From Gammaproteobacteria bacterium (GTDB lineage: Bacteria > Pseudomonadota > Gammaproteobacteria > Enterobacterales > Alteromonadaceae), in contig JAIXSW010000384.1 in the NCBI GenBank assembly GCA_027484495.1, positions 1 through 13,491 on the forward strand: a stretch of DNA of 13,491 nt, read 5' to 3'. Position numbers and translations under genes: made by a program. Position 1 is the stretch's first letter; every line of letters starts with the position of its first letter. Positions 7,179 through 13,491 of this stretch are shown piece by piece. Under the pieces are notes generated by a model. The model did not search any database and had not been told where the DNA came from. It was given only the letters and a program-made list of their open reading frames with translations.

Positions 7179-8333
7179 TTACGGTGCTGGGGCCGCGGCT
7201 TTTTTCGCCGCAGGTTTGGCGACAATTTCATCGGCCAGATAACCGACGCTGCTGACAAAATAATAAGACCGGTTCCAGTGCATCAGCACCTGATAGTTCG
7301 GATAGGCCAGATAAGCCCGGCCGTCTTTATCATCCGGCATCACCACGGCGGCTTTCATTGCAGAGGCCGGCAGCGGCGAACCATCAGCTAACCGCACTCC
7401 CAGTTTTTGCCATTGGCTCAGCGGCAGTTCGCGTTCACGCCACCACTGCAACCACTGCGCCCGATCTTTACTGCCTTTTGGGATCACGCGGGCATAATCA
7501 AAGTTTTTCGGCAGGCGCACCTGACGACCCCAACTCTGACCATTTTGCCAGCCTTCAGTTTTCAGATAACTGGCAATAGACGCAAAAGCATCCAGCCGGT
7601 TGGTCCAGATATCTTTGTGACCGTCACCGTCACCATCCTGCGCATACTTCATAAAGGCACTCGGCATAAACTGGGTATGCCCCATCGCACCGGCCCAGGA
7701 GCCTTTCATACTGGCGAATTTGACATGACCGTCGCGCAGAATATCCAGCGCCAGGAAAAATTCGCGCCGGAACATCGCTTCACGCCGGCCTTCATAGGCC
7801 ATAGTGGCTAAAGCTGAAGGCACTGAATAATTGCCGGTAATGCGGCCAAACGCACTTTCCAGTCCCCATAAGGACACGATAAAACGCGCCGGTACGCCGT
7901 ATTTTTCGCTGATAGGTGCCAGTTCAGCCTGATACTTCTGATAGGCGTCACGCGCCATTTTGATGCGCTGCGCATTGACGCGTTTGGGTAGATAAGTATC
8001 GAGGGTTTCAACGAATTCCGGTTGGCCTTTGTCAGCTTTGACAACAGTGTGATGGAATTTTAATGTCGGAAACACCTGATCTAACAACGTTTTAGGATAA
8101 CCTGCTGCTTCAGCTTCCTGCCGCAGGCCTTTGACATAAACCGCAAAGCCGGCGGCGTTTTTGTCAGCTTGCGGCGCTGCAGCAACTGCGGCTGGCTTTG
8201 CTGTCAGCTTGGTGGCCACTGGCGGCAGCGGCTGAGTAGCAGTCGCACTGACCGGCGGGGTCTGACCGGCGTGACTGCAGGCAGCAACAGTCATCGCCAA
8301 AGCAGTCAGAAAAATTATTCTGTTCAACAACAT
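7179..8333 (-). CDS. MltB-family membrane-bound lytic murein transglycosylase (lipoprotein)
   Basis: The enzyme cleaves the MurNAc-GlcNAc bond of peptidoglycan non-hydrolytically, giving 1,6-anhydroMurNAc ends, and should act from the periplasmic face of the outer membrane. The 384-residue product starts with a lipoprotein signal ending VAAC (lipid Cys19), then an Ala/Pro-rich tether to about residue 58. The catalytic domain has the glutamate motif LWGLESAFG with Glu159, GAMGHTQFMPS (215-225) and an EF-hand-like loop DGDGDGHKD (233-241). The C-terminus ends in a Lys/Ala/Pro tail. The length and SltB/MltB_2-like motifs fit this branch better than the E. coli MltB paralogue itself, so I give no symbol. 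It lies 27 bp after ycgL and 10 bp before the FAH gene. The start is uncertain: AAGGA is only 1 nt from ATG 8333, while in-frame TTG 8327 has ideal 7-nt spacing and gives MNRIIFLTAL. Confidence 0.93.
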   Translation of the reverse strand: MLLNRIIFLTALAMTVAACSHAGQTPPVSATATQPLPPVATKLTAKPAAVAAAPQADKNAAGFAVYVKGLRQEAEAAGYPKTLLDQVFPTLKFHHTVVKADKGQPEFVETLDTYLPKRVNAQRIKMARDAYQKYQAELAPISEKYGVPARFIVSLWGLESAFGRITGNYSVPSALATMAYEGRREAMFRREFFLALDILRDGHVKFASMKGSWAGAMGHTQFMPSAFMKYAQDGDGDGHKDIWTNRLDAFASIASYLKTEGWQNGQSWGRQVRLPKNFDYARVIPKGSKDRAQWLQWWRERELPLSQWQKLGVRLADGSPLPASAMKAAVVMPDDKDGRAYLAYPNYQVLMHWNRSYYFVSSVGYLADEIVAKPAAKKAAAPAP

Positions 8334-8334
8334 A

Positions 8335-8339
8335 TCCTT
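8335..8339 (-). promoter_or_regulatory. Shine-Dalgarno site of the MltB-family gene, start-deciding
   Basis: AAGGA on the minus strand ends 1 nt before ATG 8333, 4 nt before TTG 8330 and 7 nt before TTG 8327. The spacing argues for one of the TTG codons, shortening the protein by one or two residues while leaving the lipoprotein signal intact. No other ribosome binding site is visible. Confidence 0.5.
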
Positions 8340-8360
8340 TTTAACACGCGGAGCAGCCGG

Positions 8361-8642
8361 TTAATTGGCCTGCCCGTCCAGCCAATTCTTGTGAGATTTC
8401 AGCAGATCTTCCGGCGGTGGCGGTAATTGCAGGTAATAACCCGTCTCCGTCAACATGTGCCGGACTTTTTCAAGATCGGCACCCGCCAGACTGACGCGCG
8501 AGCTCAAATCCAGCACCGTCACCAGCTGCGGTTTACCAAACATTTCCAGCAACGCAGCGGGGACCTGACTGAAATCGTCCCGGCGCAGCACATAAAGGTA
8601 AGTCTCAGGTTTTTTCGGGCTCTTATAAATTGCGCTCAGCAT
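8361..8642 (-). CDS. ycgL: YcgL domain protein
   Basis: This is a small cytoplasmic protein of the YcgL family (UPF0745), conserved in gammaproteobacteria beside the min genes and without a settled biochemical role. The 93-residue product aligns end to end with the E. coli family member: IYKSPKKPETYLYV (5-18), DDFSQVPAALLEMFG (22-36), and the signature GYYLQLPPPPEDLLKSH (68-84). An open frame runs upstream to 8780, but similarity to the family begins at ATG 8642, and the promoter at 8686-8714 would exclude the longer form. The Shine-Dalgarno is poor: GGA lies about 14 nt upstream. It is the first gene of the five-gene minus-strand run that ends at 5303 and is divergent from minC. Confidence 0.95.
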   Translation of the reverse strand: MLSAIYKSPKKPETYLYVLRRDDFSQVPAALLEMFGKPQLVTVLDLSSRVSLAGADLEKVRHMLTETGYYLQLPPPPEDLLKSHKNWLDGQAN

Positions 8643-8685
8643 GGCAGAAATTCTGTTCCGGGTAACTTGCCTAACAAGGGCGCAG

Positions 8686-8714
8686 ACTATACCATGAAGC
8701 GCTAAATCTGCGAA
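8686..8714 (-). promoter_or_regulatory. Sigma70 extended -10 promoter for the ycgL operon
   Basis: On the minus strand TTCGCA (8709-8714, four of six to consensus) and TATAGT (8686-8691, five of six) are 17 nt apart, and a TG precedes the -10 at the extended position. Transcription should start near 8679, giving a leader of about 37 nt before ycgL ATG 8642. It is the best promoter match I found in the window. Confidence 0.65.
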
Positions 8715-8780
8715 CCGATGCCCGGCGGGTAAAACCGGAAAAACGTCGCTCCGGCGTTTGACGAAATTGGTGCAGACCAC

Positions 8781-8799
8781 TTTTTTTCAACCTTTTTTC
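8781..8799 (+). promoter_or_regulatory. Pyrimidine-rich leader before minC, no Shine-Dalgarno
   Basis: Seven T, then CAACC, then six T and C lie directly upstream of the two candidate minC starts (8802 and 8811), where a purine-rich ribosome binding site would be expected. No AGGA- or GGAG-like motif is present. A U-rich leader of this kind can be bound by ribosomal protein S1; that role here is inference. Confidence 0.35.
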
Positions 8800-8810
8800 A
8801 CATGGTCGCT

Positions 8811-9509
8811 ATGTCTGATCCAATCATCGAACTCAAAGGCAGTTTGTTTCCTTTATCTGTACTGTATTGTCAGGATTTTTCCGTCGCCGCTTTGCGTCAG
8901 GAACTCAGCAACAAACTGGCTCAGGCGCCCGGCTTTTTTACCCAGGCACCAGTGGTGATCAGTGTTGAAAACTGTGACCAAATCCCGGATTTCAATGCCA
9001 TTAAACAACTGTTCACTGAATTACAGTTGGTTTTAGTCGGCGTCTGTGGTGCCGATGCTGCATTAAAAAAAGCCGCCCATGCTGCAGGCTTAGCCGCATT
9101 ACAACCGCCTAAAGCAGGAAAAACCGCAGAACCGGTCAAGGCGGCCCCTGCTGCGCCAGCGGCGCCAACCGTGATCACAACAGAAAACAAAACGATTGAG
9201 CAGAACATCCGCTCCGGTCAGCAGATTTATGTCAAAGGCGCTGATTTGATTATCCGTGGCACTGTAGGTGCCGGCGCTGAAGTGATTGCCGACGGCAATA
9301 TTCATATCTATGGCGCACTGCGTGGTAAAGCCATTGCCGGTGCTGGCGGCGACGCCTCAAAAAAGATTTATTGTTACAATATGCAACCCGAGTTAATCTC
9401 GATTGCCGGTAACTATTGGTTAAGCGACAACCTGCAAGGCGACTACTGGGGGAAACCAGTTTGTATTGGTTTGCAGGACGGACAGTTAATGTTGGCAGAA
9501 TTATTCTAA
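8811..9509 (+). CDS. minC: MinC, septum site-determining protein (FtsZ assembly inhibitor)
   Basis: MinC blocks Z-ring assembly away from mid-cell when recruited to the membrane by MinD. The 232-residue product has the two-domain MinC layout. The N-terminal FtsZ-inhibiting domain (about 5-95) begins IELKGSLFPLSVL. An Ala/Pro/Lys-rich linker covers about 98-120. The C-terminal beta-helix domain (about 130-228) has the MinD-binding RSGQ at 134-137, then GAEVIADGNIHIYG (155-168), LRGKAIAG (170-177) and the SIAGNYWLSD block (197-206). I chose ATG 8811 (MSDPIIELKG) because it matches the usual MinC N-terminus; ATG 8802 would add MVA. Neither has a Shine-Dalgarno. It is first in minCDE and divergent from ycgL. 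No convincing promoter is visible for it. Confidence 0.97.
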   Translation: MSDPIIELKGSLFPLSVLYCQDFSVAALRQELSNKLAQAPGFFTQAPVVISVENCDQIPDFNAIKQLFTELQLVLVGVCGADAALKKAAHAAGLAALQPPKAGKTAEPVKAAPAAPAAPTVITTENKTIEQNIRSGQQIYVKGADLIIRGTVGAGAEVIADGNIHIYGALRGKAIAGAGGDASKKIYCYNMQPELISIAGNYWLSDNLQGDYWGKPVCIGLQDGQLMLAELF

Positions 9510-9521
9510 GGACTTTGTGCT

Positions 9522-10331
9522 ATGGCAAAAATTATAGTGGTGACATCAGGTAAAGGTGGTGTCGGCAAAACCACAACCAGCGCGGCAATTGGTACTGGCC
9601 TGGCCCTGAAAGGTCACAAAACTGTGATCGTCGATTTTGATATCGGTTTGCGTAACCTCGATTTGATCATGGGCTGTGAACGCCGTGTGGTGTATGACTT
9701 CGTCAACGTGATCAACGGCGAAGCTAATCTGAAGCAAGCGCTAATCAAAGACAAACGGTTGGACAATCTGTTTATTCTGCCAGCCTCACAAACCCGTGAC
9801 AAAGATGCGCTGCACAAAGAAGGTGTTGAGCGCGTCCTGAACGAGCTGTCTGACGAATTCGATTTTATTATTTGTGACTCACCGGCCGGTATCGAATCGG
9901 GTGCTATGATGGCGCTGTATTTCGCCGATGAAGCCATCGTTGTGACCAACCCGGAAGTTTCTTCTGTGCGCGATTCCGACCGGATCTTAGGCATGTTATC
10001 CAGCAAATCCCGCCGTGCCGAACAAGGCCTGCCAGGCATCAAAGAGCATCTGCTGCTGACACGCTATAACCCGGAGCGCGTGCAAAAAGGTGAAATGCTC
10101 AGTGTCGATGATGTGAACGACATTCTGGCAATCAAACTGTTGGGCGTGATCCCTGAATCACAGGCTGTATTGAATGCGTCGAACTCAGGTCAGCCGGTTA
10201 TTCTGGATGCTGACAGCGACGCGGGTCAGGCTTACCTCGATACGGTATCGCGTTTGGTCGGTGAAACTGTGCCGTTCCGGTTCCTGAACGTCGAGAAAAA
10301 AGGTCTGCTGAAACGGATCTTCGGAGGTTAA
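9522..10331 (+). CDS. minD: MinD, septum site-determining ATPase
   Basis: MinD is a ParA/MinD-type ATPase that dimerises on ATP binding, sits on the inner membrane, recruits MinC and is released by MinE, producing pole-to-pole oscillation. The 269-residue product is typical in length. It has the deviant Walker A KGGVGKTT (11-18, signature Lys11 and Lys16), the switch I region VDFDIGLRNLD (37-47), the switch II/Walker B region CDSPAGIESGA (118-128), and the C-terminal amphipathic membrane-targeting helix ending GLLKRIFGG. The start is ATG 9522, with AAGGA (9508-9512) 9 nt upstream overlapping the minC stop. It begins 12 nt after minC and ends 2 nt before minE. Confidence 0.99.
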   Translation: MAKIIVVTSGKGGVGKTTTSAAIGTGLALKGHKTVIVDFDIGLRNLDLIMGCERRVVYDFVNVINGEANLKQALIKDKRLDNLFILPASQTRDKDALHKEGVERVLNELSDEFDFIICDSPAGIESGAMMALYFADEAIVVTNPEVSSVRDSDRILGMLSSKSRRAEQGLPGIKEHLLLTRYNPERVQKGEMLSVDDVNDILAIKLLGVIPESQAVLNASNSGQPVILDADSDAGQAYLDTVSRLVGETVPFRFLNVEKKGLLKRIFGG

Positions 10332-10333
10332 TC

Positions 10334-10597
10334 ATGTCATTACTCGATTATTTCCGTTCTTCGAAGAAAAACACTGCGTCGACAGCCAAAGAACGGCTTC
10401 AGATCATCGTGGCGCACGAACGTCGCCGCCGCACCAGCCCGGATTATCTGCCGCAGCTGGAGCGCGACATTCTGGAAGTGATCCGCAAGTACGTTGATAT
10501 AGCCGACGATCAGGTGTCAGTGACGCTGGAGAAAAGTTCGGATGAATTGTCAGTGCTGGAGCTGAACGTAACCTTCCCGGAAGACAAGCGCGGTTAA
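10334..10597 (+). CDS. minE: MinE, topological specificity factor of the Min system
   Basis: MinE stimulates the MinD ATPase and displaces MinC, confining division inhibition to the poles. The 87-residue product has the N-terminal membrane-contact segment SLLDYFRS, the MinD-contact helix around AKERLQIIVAHERRRR (18-33), and the C-terminal dimerisation domain beginning YLPQLERDILEVIRKYV (38-54). ATG 10334 is preceded by GGAGG (10323-10327) at 6-nt spacing, the strongest ribosome binding site in the operon, which overlaps the end of minD. A stronger site on minE than on minC fits the need for MinE in excess of MinC, though that is inference. A terminator follows within 20 nt. Confidence 0.98.
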   Translation: MSLLDYFRSSKKNTASTAKERLQIIVAHERRRRTSPDYLPQLERDILEVIRKYVDIADDQVSVTLEKSSDELSVLELNVTFPEDKRG

Positions 10598-10614
10598 GCA
10601 GGTCTTGGTCGGCA

Positions 10615-10646
10615 AAAGGGCAGCTTTCGCTGCCCTTTGTATTTTT
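10615..10646 (+). terminator. Rho-independent terminator of minCDE
   Basis: A 10-bp perfect stem AAAGGGCAGC/GCTGCCCTTT (10615-10624 with 10629-10638) closes a TTTC loop and is followed by GTATTTTT. On the other strand the stem is followed by TTTTGCC, so it may also stop the convergent DUF4397 transcript, less efficiently. Confidence 0.88.
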
Positions 10647-10666
10647 ACTCGTTAACTCTCTGATCT

Positions 10667-12025
10667 TTATGGATTAAAGTCATCCAGCAGAATCAAACCA
10701 GGCGCTGCACTAGCAATACCGTCTCGTGCCACTGCGGTATAAATTTTATTGCCAGCCAGTTCCAGCTGCACCGGGCCTATCGCCGCAGTTTTACTGCCGG
10801 TTGGTGTGACCGTCACCACATAACTACCTGGTTTTAAACTGACGTAACCAGTCTCAGCCATAAAAGGCACATCTTTAAAGGCCGGAGTACTGCTGCTGAT
10901 ATCGCGGCTCGCGGTCACATAAATATCAACTTTGCCGGCCACTGTAGAAGCATGGGCAATTCTGACTTGCGCTGCGGTCGCCACCCGACGCGGTGTATCA
11001 GCTAACACCCAGGGTTTAATGCTGTTTGCCGCTAGTGACCCGGTCGCCAATACAGTTGCAAAATTGCCGGCCGCTAAATCCAGATCCGCATTAATCACCA
11101 CGACTGAATTATTCGCGTTAGCCGCCACTTTGACGTTGTACTTGCCCGGTTTCAGCTGGGCGTAGCCGGTAAATTCCGGATACTTCAGATTGCTGATCGC
11201 CTTGCTGTTATTCAGCAGTACATCCACTGCAGGCGCATCAGCCACAGCATGCACTACCCGAACCGCTGTGGTGCTGTTGATATCCTTGATATCGCCGGTG
11301 GCACCGGTAGGATCTACCGTCAGCAATGACACTGGCGACGGGCCGGCAAAACGGTTGTTGATTGCTGCAACCTGCAGATTGGCGCCGGCAGGAATAGCAA
11401 CAGTGCCGGAATCAAACACAACGGTGCCAGCAGCACCGGCCGGCGTGATGCGTATACGATAATCCCCTGCCGGTACTGAAACCGCGCCGGTGAATTGTTT
11501 AAACGGCAAAGTCGCCGTCACTGTGCTGCTGCTCAGTGCCGCGGTCGGAGCGGTCAAATGCACATCCACAGTTGGCGCGCCTGCGGCAGCATGCACAACC
11601 TGCAGCAGTGCATTGCCAGCGGTTGGCGCATTGTCCGGCGCATTGACCAATAATGCACTGAGACTGCCATCAGCAACCTTGCCGACTGCGTATGCAGTAT
11701 AAGTTTGGCCTGCCATGAAGGTTAAAGATGGGGTTAACACGGCGCTGGTGCTGTTATCCGGCAATATTGCACTGACTGCGAGGCCAAGACCGGTCGCCGG
11801 CACTTTGCTGGCAGCGCTGGCTTTACCAAACGCAATATTGCTGGCATTAAACGCATCGCCGGATGTGGCATTGACGTTAGGGGCGTCAGAAGCCGCATGT
11901 ACCAGCTTCAGGCTGACGGTTGGCGTCACGACCGCTGTCGCCTCATCGTTGTCGCTGCTACCACAGCCGCTCAAAGCCAACGCAGCGCCCAGGGCAAGCA
12001 TGGTAAAAGAGTTTTTCCATTGCAT
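10667..12025 (-). CDS. DUF4397 repeat lipoprotein
   Basis: This is a predicted secreted, lipid-anchored protein with several DUF4397 repeats; the domain is common on bacterial surfaces and has no established function. The 452-residue product has a signal ending LSGC (lipid Cys21), followed by Gly22 rather than the inner-membrane-retention Asp, so outer-membrane sorting is likely. A short acidic linker follows. I see four degenerate repeats of about 95-100 residues, at roughly 37-130, 138-236, 253-346 and 351-450. Each opens with a strand like VHAASDAPNV, VHAAAGAPTVDV, VHAVADAPAVDV or AHASTVAGKVDI. Three of them carry a later PG/PAGxY turn (PAGDYRIRI, KPGKYNVKV, KPGSYVVTV). It is rich in Ala, Val and Thr and has no catalytic motif. 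GAGGA lies 7 nt before ATG 12025. It is convergent with minE and separated from rnd by a terminator, so it is probably a single-gene unit. Confidence 0.87.
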   Translation of the reverse strand: MQWKNSFTMLALGAALALSGCGSSDNDEATAVVTPTVSLKLVHAASDAPNVNATSGDAFNASNIAFGKASAASKVPATGLGLAVSAILPDNSTSAVLTPSLTFMAGQTYTAYAVGKVADGSLSALLVNAPDNAPTAGNALLQVVHAAAGAPTVDVHLTAPTAALSSSTVTATLPFKQFTGAVSVPAGDYRIRITPAGAAGTVVFDSGTVAIPAGANLQVAAINNRFAGPSPVSLLTVDPTGATGDIKDINSTTAVRVVHAVADAPAVDVLLNNSKAISNLKYPEFTGYAQLKPGKYNVKVAANANNSVVVINADLDLAAGNFATVLATGSLAANSIKPWVLADTPRRVATAAQVRIAHASTVAGKVDIYVTASRDISSSTPAFKDVPFMAETGYVSLKPGSYVVTVTPTGSKTAAIGPVQLELAGNKIYTAVARDGIASAAPGLILLDDFNP

Positions 12026-12141
12026 TTTATTATCCTCTGTTGATGAAACCAGACTGCTTACGCAGGGCTAGCAGCTGAGAGATCAACCAATTGAATGCAA
12101 TTAAATGAATGGTTTATGCGATAAAATCTGCTGATCCGGAT

Positions 12142-12172
12142 AAAAAAAAGCCGCGTATACGCGGCGTTTTTT
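12142..12172 (-). terminator. Rho-independent terminator of rnd
   Basis: A perfect 16-nt palindrome GCCGCGTATACGCGGC (12150-12165) is flanked by eight A on the left, which read as an eight-U tract on the minus strand, about 20-45 nt after the rnd stop. Six T on the right make it partly bidirectional. It separates rnd from the DUF4397 gene. Confidence 0.85.
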
Positions 12173-12190
12173 GACCAGATCAAGTGTTGA

Positions 12191-13336
12191 CTAAATCAGT
12201 GCTTGTACCTGGGGTGGTACCGGCAAATACGGCAACAGGATGTCGCGGCGCCAGCCGCCTAAAAACTCCGGCAACGGCAGCTGTTGCCGCTCTTCATCTG
12301 TGACCCGCCAGCACCAGTTCAGATATTCGTTGAGCTGGCGTTTGACTGACAGAATTTCAGCCGGAATACCTGCCGCAGTTGCCGCGGCTTTAATTGCGTC
12401 ACTGAGCTGTTGCTGCACTTGTTTGTAACCAGGAAAGCTATCGAGATAATAAAATGTCTGTGGCAATTCCACCGGAGCCAGCGCTTTGGCTTCGCGGATA
12501 AATTGCAACCAGAGCTGACCATGCCGGCGCAGTTCCCTGCCCTGCATGCCCTCGACCTGGCTCAACGCTTCCATCGTCTGTGGCTTTCGTCGCGCCAGCT
12601 CGTACAGCAATGCATCTTTGATCACCAGCGACAACGCCAGGTCTTTCTCTTCAGCATACTGGCTGCGCCAGGCGCAAAAGGTCCGCAGGATCGCCAGTTC
12701 GCGTGGCGCGAATTGCCAGCTGTTTTTCAGTTCCAGATATTTAAGCGCTGCCGGCATCTGGCGTTGGCGCCGTTCGATCAATGATCGACCTTCCGCCAAT
12801 AATATGTCGCGGGCGTGGTCACCAGGTATCGCGGCCAATAAGGCCGGCGTCAGCTGCAACAGGTAAACAACGTCGTTGGCAGCATACTGTAACTGCGTTT
12901 CGGCCAGCGGCCGCGCCAGCCAGTCGGTGCGGGATTCAGTTTTGTCGACGATGACACCGAGCATCTGTTCCACCAGCCGGGCATACCCCATGCTGCCGCC
13001 CCAGCCAATGACTTCTGCCGCCAGCTGTGTATCCAGTAACGGCGTGATCTGCTCGATACCGACGGATGCCAGCGCCTCTAAATCTTCAGTGCAGGAATGC
13101 ACCAGTTTTAGTACCGCCGGATTCGCCAGTAACTCAGCCAGCGGTTGCCAGTCTGTGATGCACAGCGGATCAACCAGCACCACACTATCCCCATCATTCA
13201 GCTGCACTAAGCCGAGCTTGGGCAGTAATGTGTTAGTGCGGATAAACTCCGTGTCCAACGCTAGATAAGGCGCTTGCGCTGCTTTGGCACAATAAGTTGC
13301 GAGCGCAGCATCCGCAGTCAGCATCTGGTAATTCAT
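12191..13336 (-). CDS. rnd: RNase D, 3'-to-5' exoribonuclease
   Basis: RNase D is a cytoplasmic DEDD-family 3'-to-5' exonuclease that trims tRNA precursors and other small RNAs. The 381-residue product matches E. coli Rnd in length (about 375). Exo I has DTEF (Asp28, Glu30), Exo II has VHSCTEDLEAL (Asp85) and Exo III has YAANDVVYL (Tyr151, Asp155), so all four acidic residues and the Tyr of the DEDDy type are present. An HRDC domain follows at about 211-283 (ELAILRTFCAWR and following), then a C-terminal helical region to residue 381. ATG 13336 follows AGGA at 7-nt spacing. It lies about 120 bp after the fadD stop, with a terminator between, so it probably has its own promoter, which I could not identify with confidence. 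rnd lies next to fadD in E. coli too. Confidence 0.97.
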   Translation of the reverse strand: MNYQMLTADAALATYCAKAAQAPYLALDTEFIRTNTLLPKLGLVQLNDGDSVVLVDPLCITDWQPLAELLANPAVLKLVHSCTEDLEALASVGIEQITPLLDTQLAAEVIGWGGSMGYARLVEQMLGVIVDKTESRTDWLARPLAETQLQYAANDVVYLLQLTPALLAAIPGDHARDILLAEGRSLIERRQRQMPAALKYLELKNSWQFAPRELAILRTFCAWRSQYAEEKDLALSLVIKDALLYELARRKPQTMEALSQVEGMQGRELRRHGQLWLQFIREAKALAPVELPQTFYYLDSFPGYKQVQQQLSDAIKAAATAAGIPAEILSVKRQLNEYLNWCWRVTDEERQQLPLPEFLGGWRRDILLPYLPVPPQVQALI

Positions 13337-13420
13337 CAGTTGATCCTTTTAGACAGCCGGTCAGCAATGGTCATTCGTTTGAGGCCGCGCCAATAGCGCA
13401 GCGTCGACTGATACCGAATA

Positions 13421-13446
13421 AAAAAAACCGCCTGCCGGCGGTTTTT
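13421..13446 (-). terminator. Rho-independent terminator of fadD
   Basis: ACCGCC/GGCGGT stem with a TGCC loop, extended by A/T pairing, with seven to eight A at 13420-13427 that read as a U tract on the minus strand. It lies just after the partial fadD stop codon. The T run on the right side makes it potentially bidirectional. Confidence 0.85.
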
Positions 13447-13458
13447 CATCACAAGGAC

Positions 13459-13491
13459 TTAGCCTTTTAATTCCCGACGTAAAATTTTACC
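13459..13491 (-). CDS. fadD: FadD, long-chain acyl-CoA synthetase (last 10 codons only)
   Basis: Only the C-terminus is in the window: GKILRRELKG followed by TAA at 13459-13461. GKILRREL is the typical C-terminal motif of acyl-CoA synthetases of the adenylate-forming superfamily, containing the catalytic lysine of the C-terminal domain. FadD activates imported long-chain fatty acids to CoA esters at the inner membrane for beta-oxidation. The assignment to fadD rather than another AMP-forming ligase rests on its position upstream of rnd, as in E. coli. The rest of the gene lies beyond the right edge. Confidence 0.72.
   Translation of the reverse strand, partial: GKILRRELKG

Noticed and set aside
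7169..7258. N-terminal extension of the FAH-family protein from a TTG codon
   Set aside because: The extra 30 residues overlap the coding end of the transglycosylase gene; YcgM similarity and a well-placed GGAG start at ATG 7168.
8667..8693. Plus-strand promoter TTGCCT/TATACC for minC
   Set aside because: The spacing is only 15 nt and the -10 sits on the complement of the much better ycgL promoter; not convincing.
8694..8705. Mini-frame ATGAAGCGCTAA upstream of minC as a leader peptide
   Set aside because: Only three codons, no ribosome binding site and no attenuator-like structure nearby.
8643..8780. N-terminal extension of YcgL to 8780
   Set aside because: It would cover the extended -10 promoter, and the added residues are unlike any YcgL protein.
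1..13491. Search for a CRISPR array, mobile element, tRNA, riboswitch, toxin-antitoxin pair or defence genes
   Set aside because: No direct-repeat array, transposase, clover-leaf or known defence motif was recognisable by eye. All long frames are accounted for by core genes.

Overview
The window looks like ordinary chromosomal core DNA of a free-living gammaproteobacterium. Gene content (minCDE; ycgL, ycgM-like and ycgN; rnd next to fadD; cysZ; Smc rather than MukB), moderate GC and E. coli-like Shine-Dalgarno and sigma70 signals suggest an Alteromonadales or Rheinheimera/Alishewanella-type organism. The genus is inference; the class is fairly secure. Nearly all the sequence is coding, the longest non-coding gap is about 170 bp, and I saw no transposase, integrase, phage gene, tRNA, rRNA or CRISPR array.

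Layout. Positions 1-3239 (minus) hold most of smc, cut off by the left edge after the LSGGE signature. Divergent from it is cysZ (3384-4100, plus) with its own terminator, then a long Sua5-type threonylcarbamoyl-AMP synthase gene (4256-5215, plus). A bidirectional hairpin at about 5279-5304 separates this from a five-gene minus-strand run transcribed from about 8680 down to 5303: ycgL, an MltB-family lytic transglycosylase lipoprotein, a YcgM-like fumarylacetoacetate-hydrolase-family enzyme, the cysteine-cluster protein YcgN and a compact MscS-like channel. A good extended -10 promoter precedes ycgL. Divergent from it is the division-site operon minC-minD-minE (8811-10597, plus), ending in a strong terminator. 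Convergent with minE is a DUF4397 repeat lipoprotein (10667-12025, minus); then come rnd (12191-13336, minus) and the last codons of fadD (13459-13491, minus).

The genes mostly serve separate housekeeping roles. Smc acts in chromosome organisation and MinCDE in division-site placement. CysZ acts in sulfate uptake, Sua5 in tRNA t6A synthesis, MltB in murein turnover, RNase D in tRNA 3' processing and FadD in fatty-acid activation. The least understood parts are the YcgL/YcgN operon, the reduced MscS-like channel and the DUF4397 lipoprotein. I found no convincing undescribed multi-gene system. The most distinctive features are the glutamine-rich Smc arms, the vestibule-less channel, the acidic insert in YcgN, the apparent lack of a Shine-Dalgarno before minC, and the lineage-variable DUF4397 lipoprotein beside the min operon.
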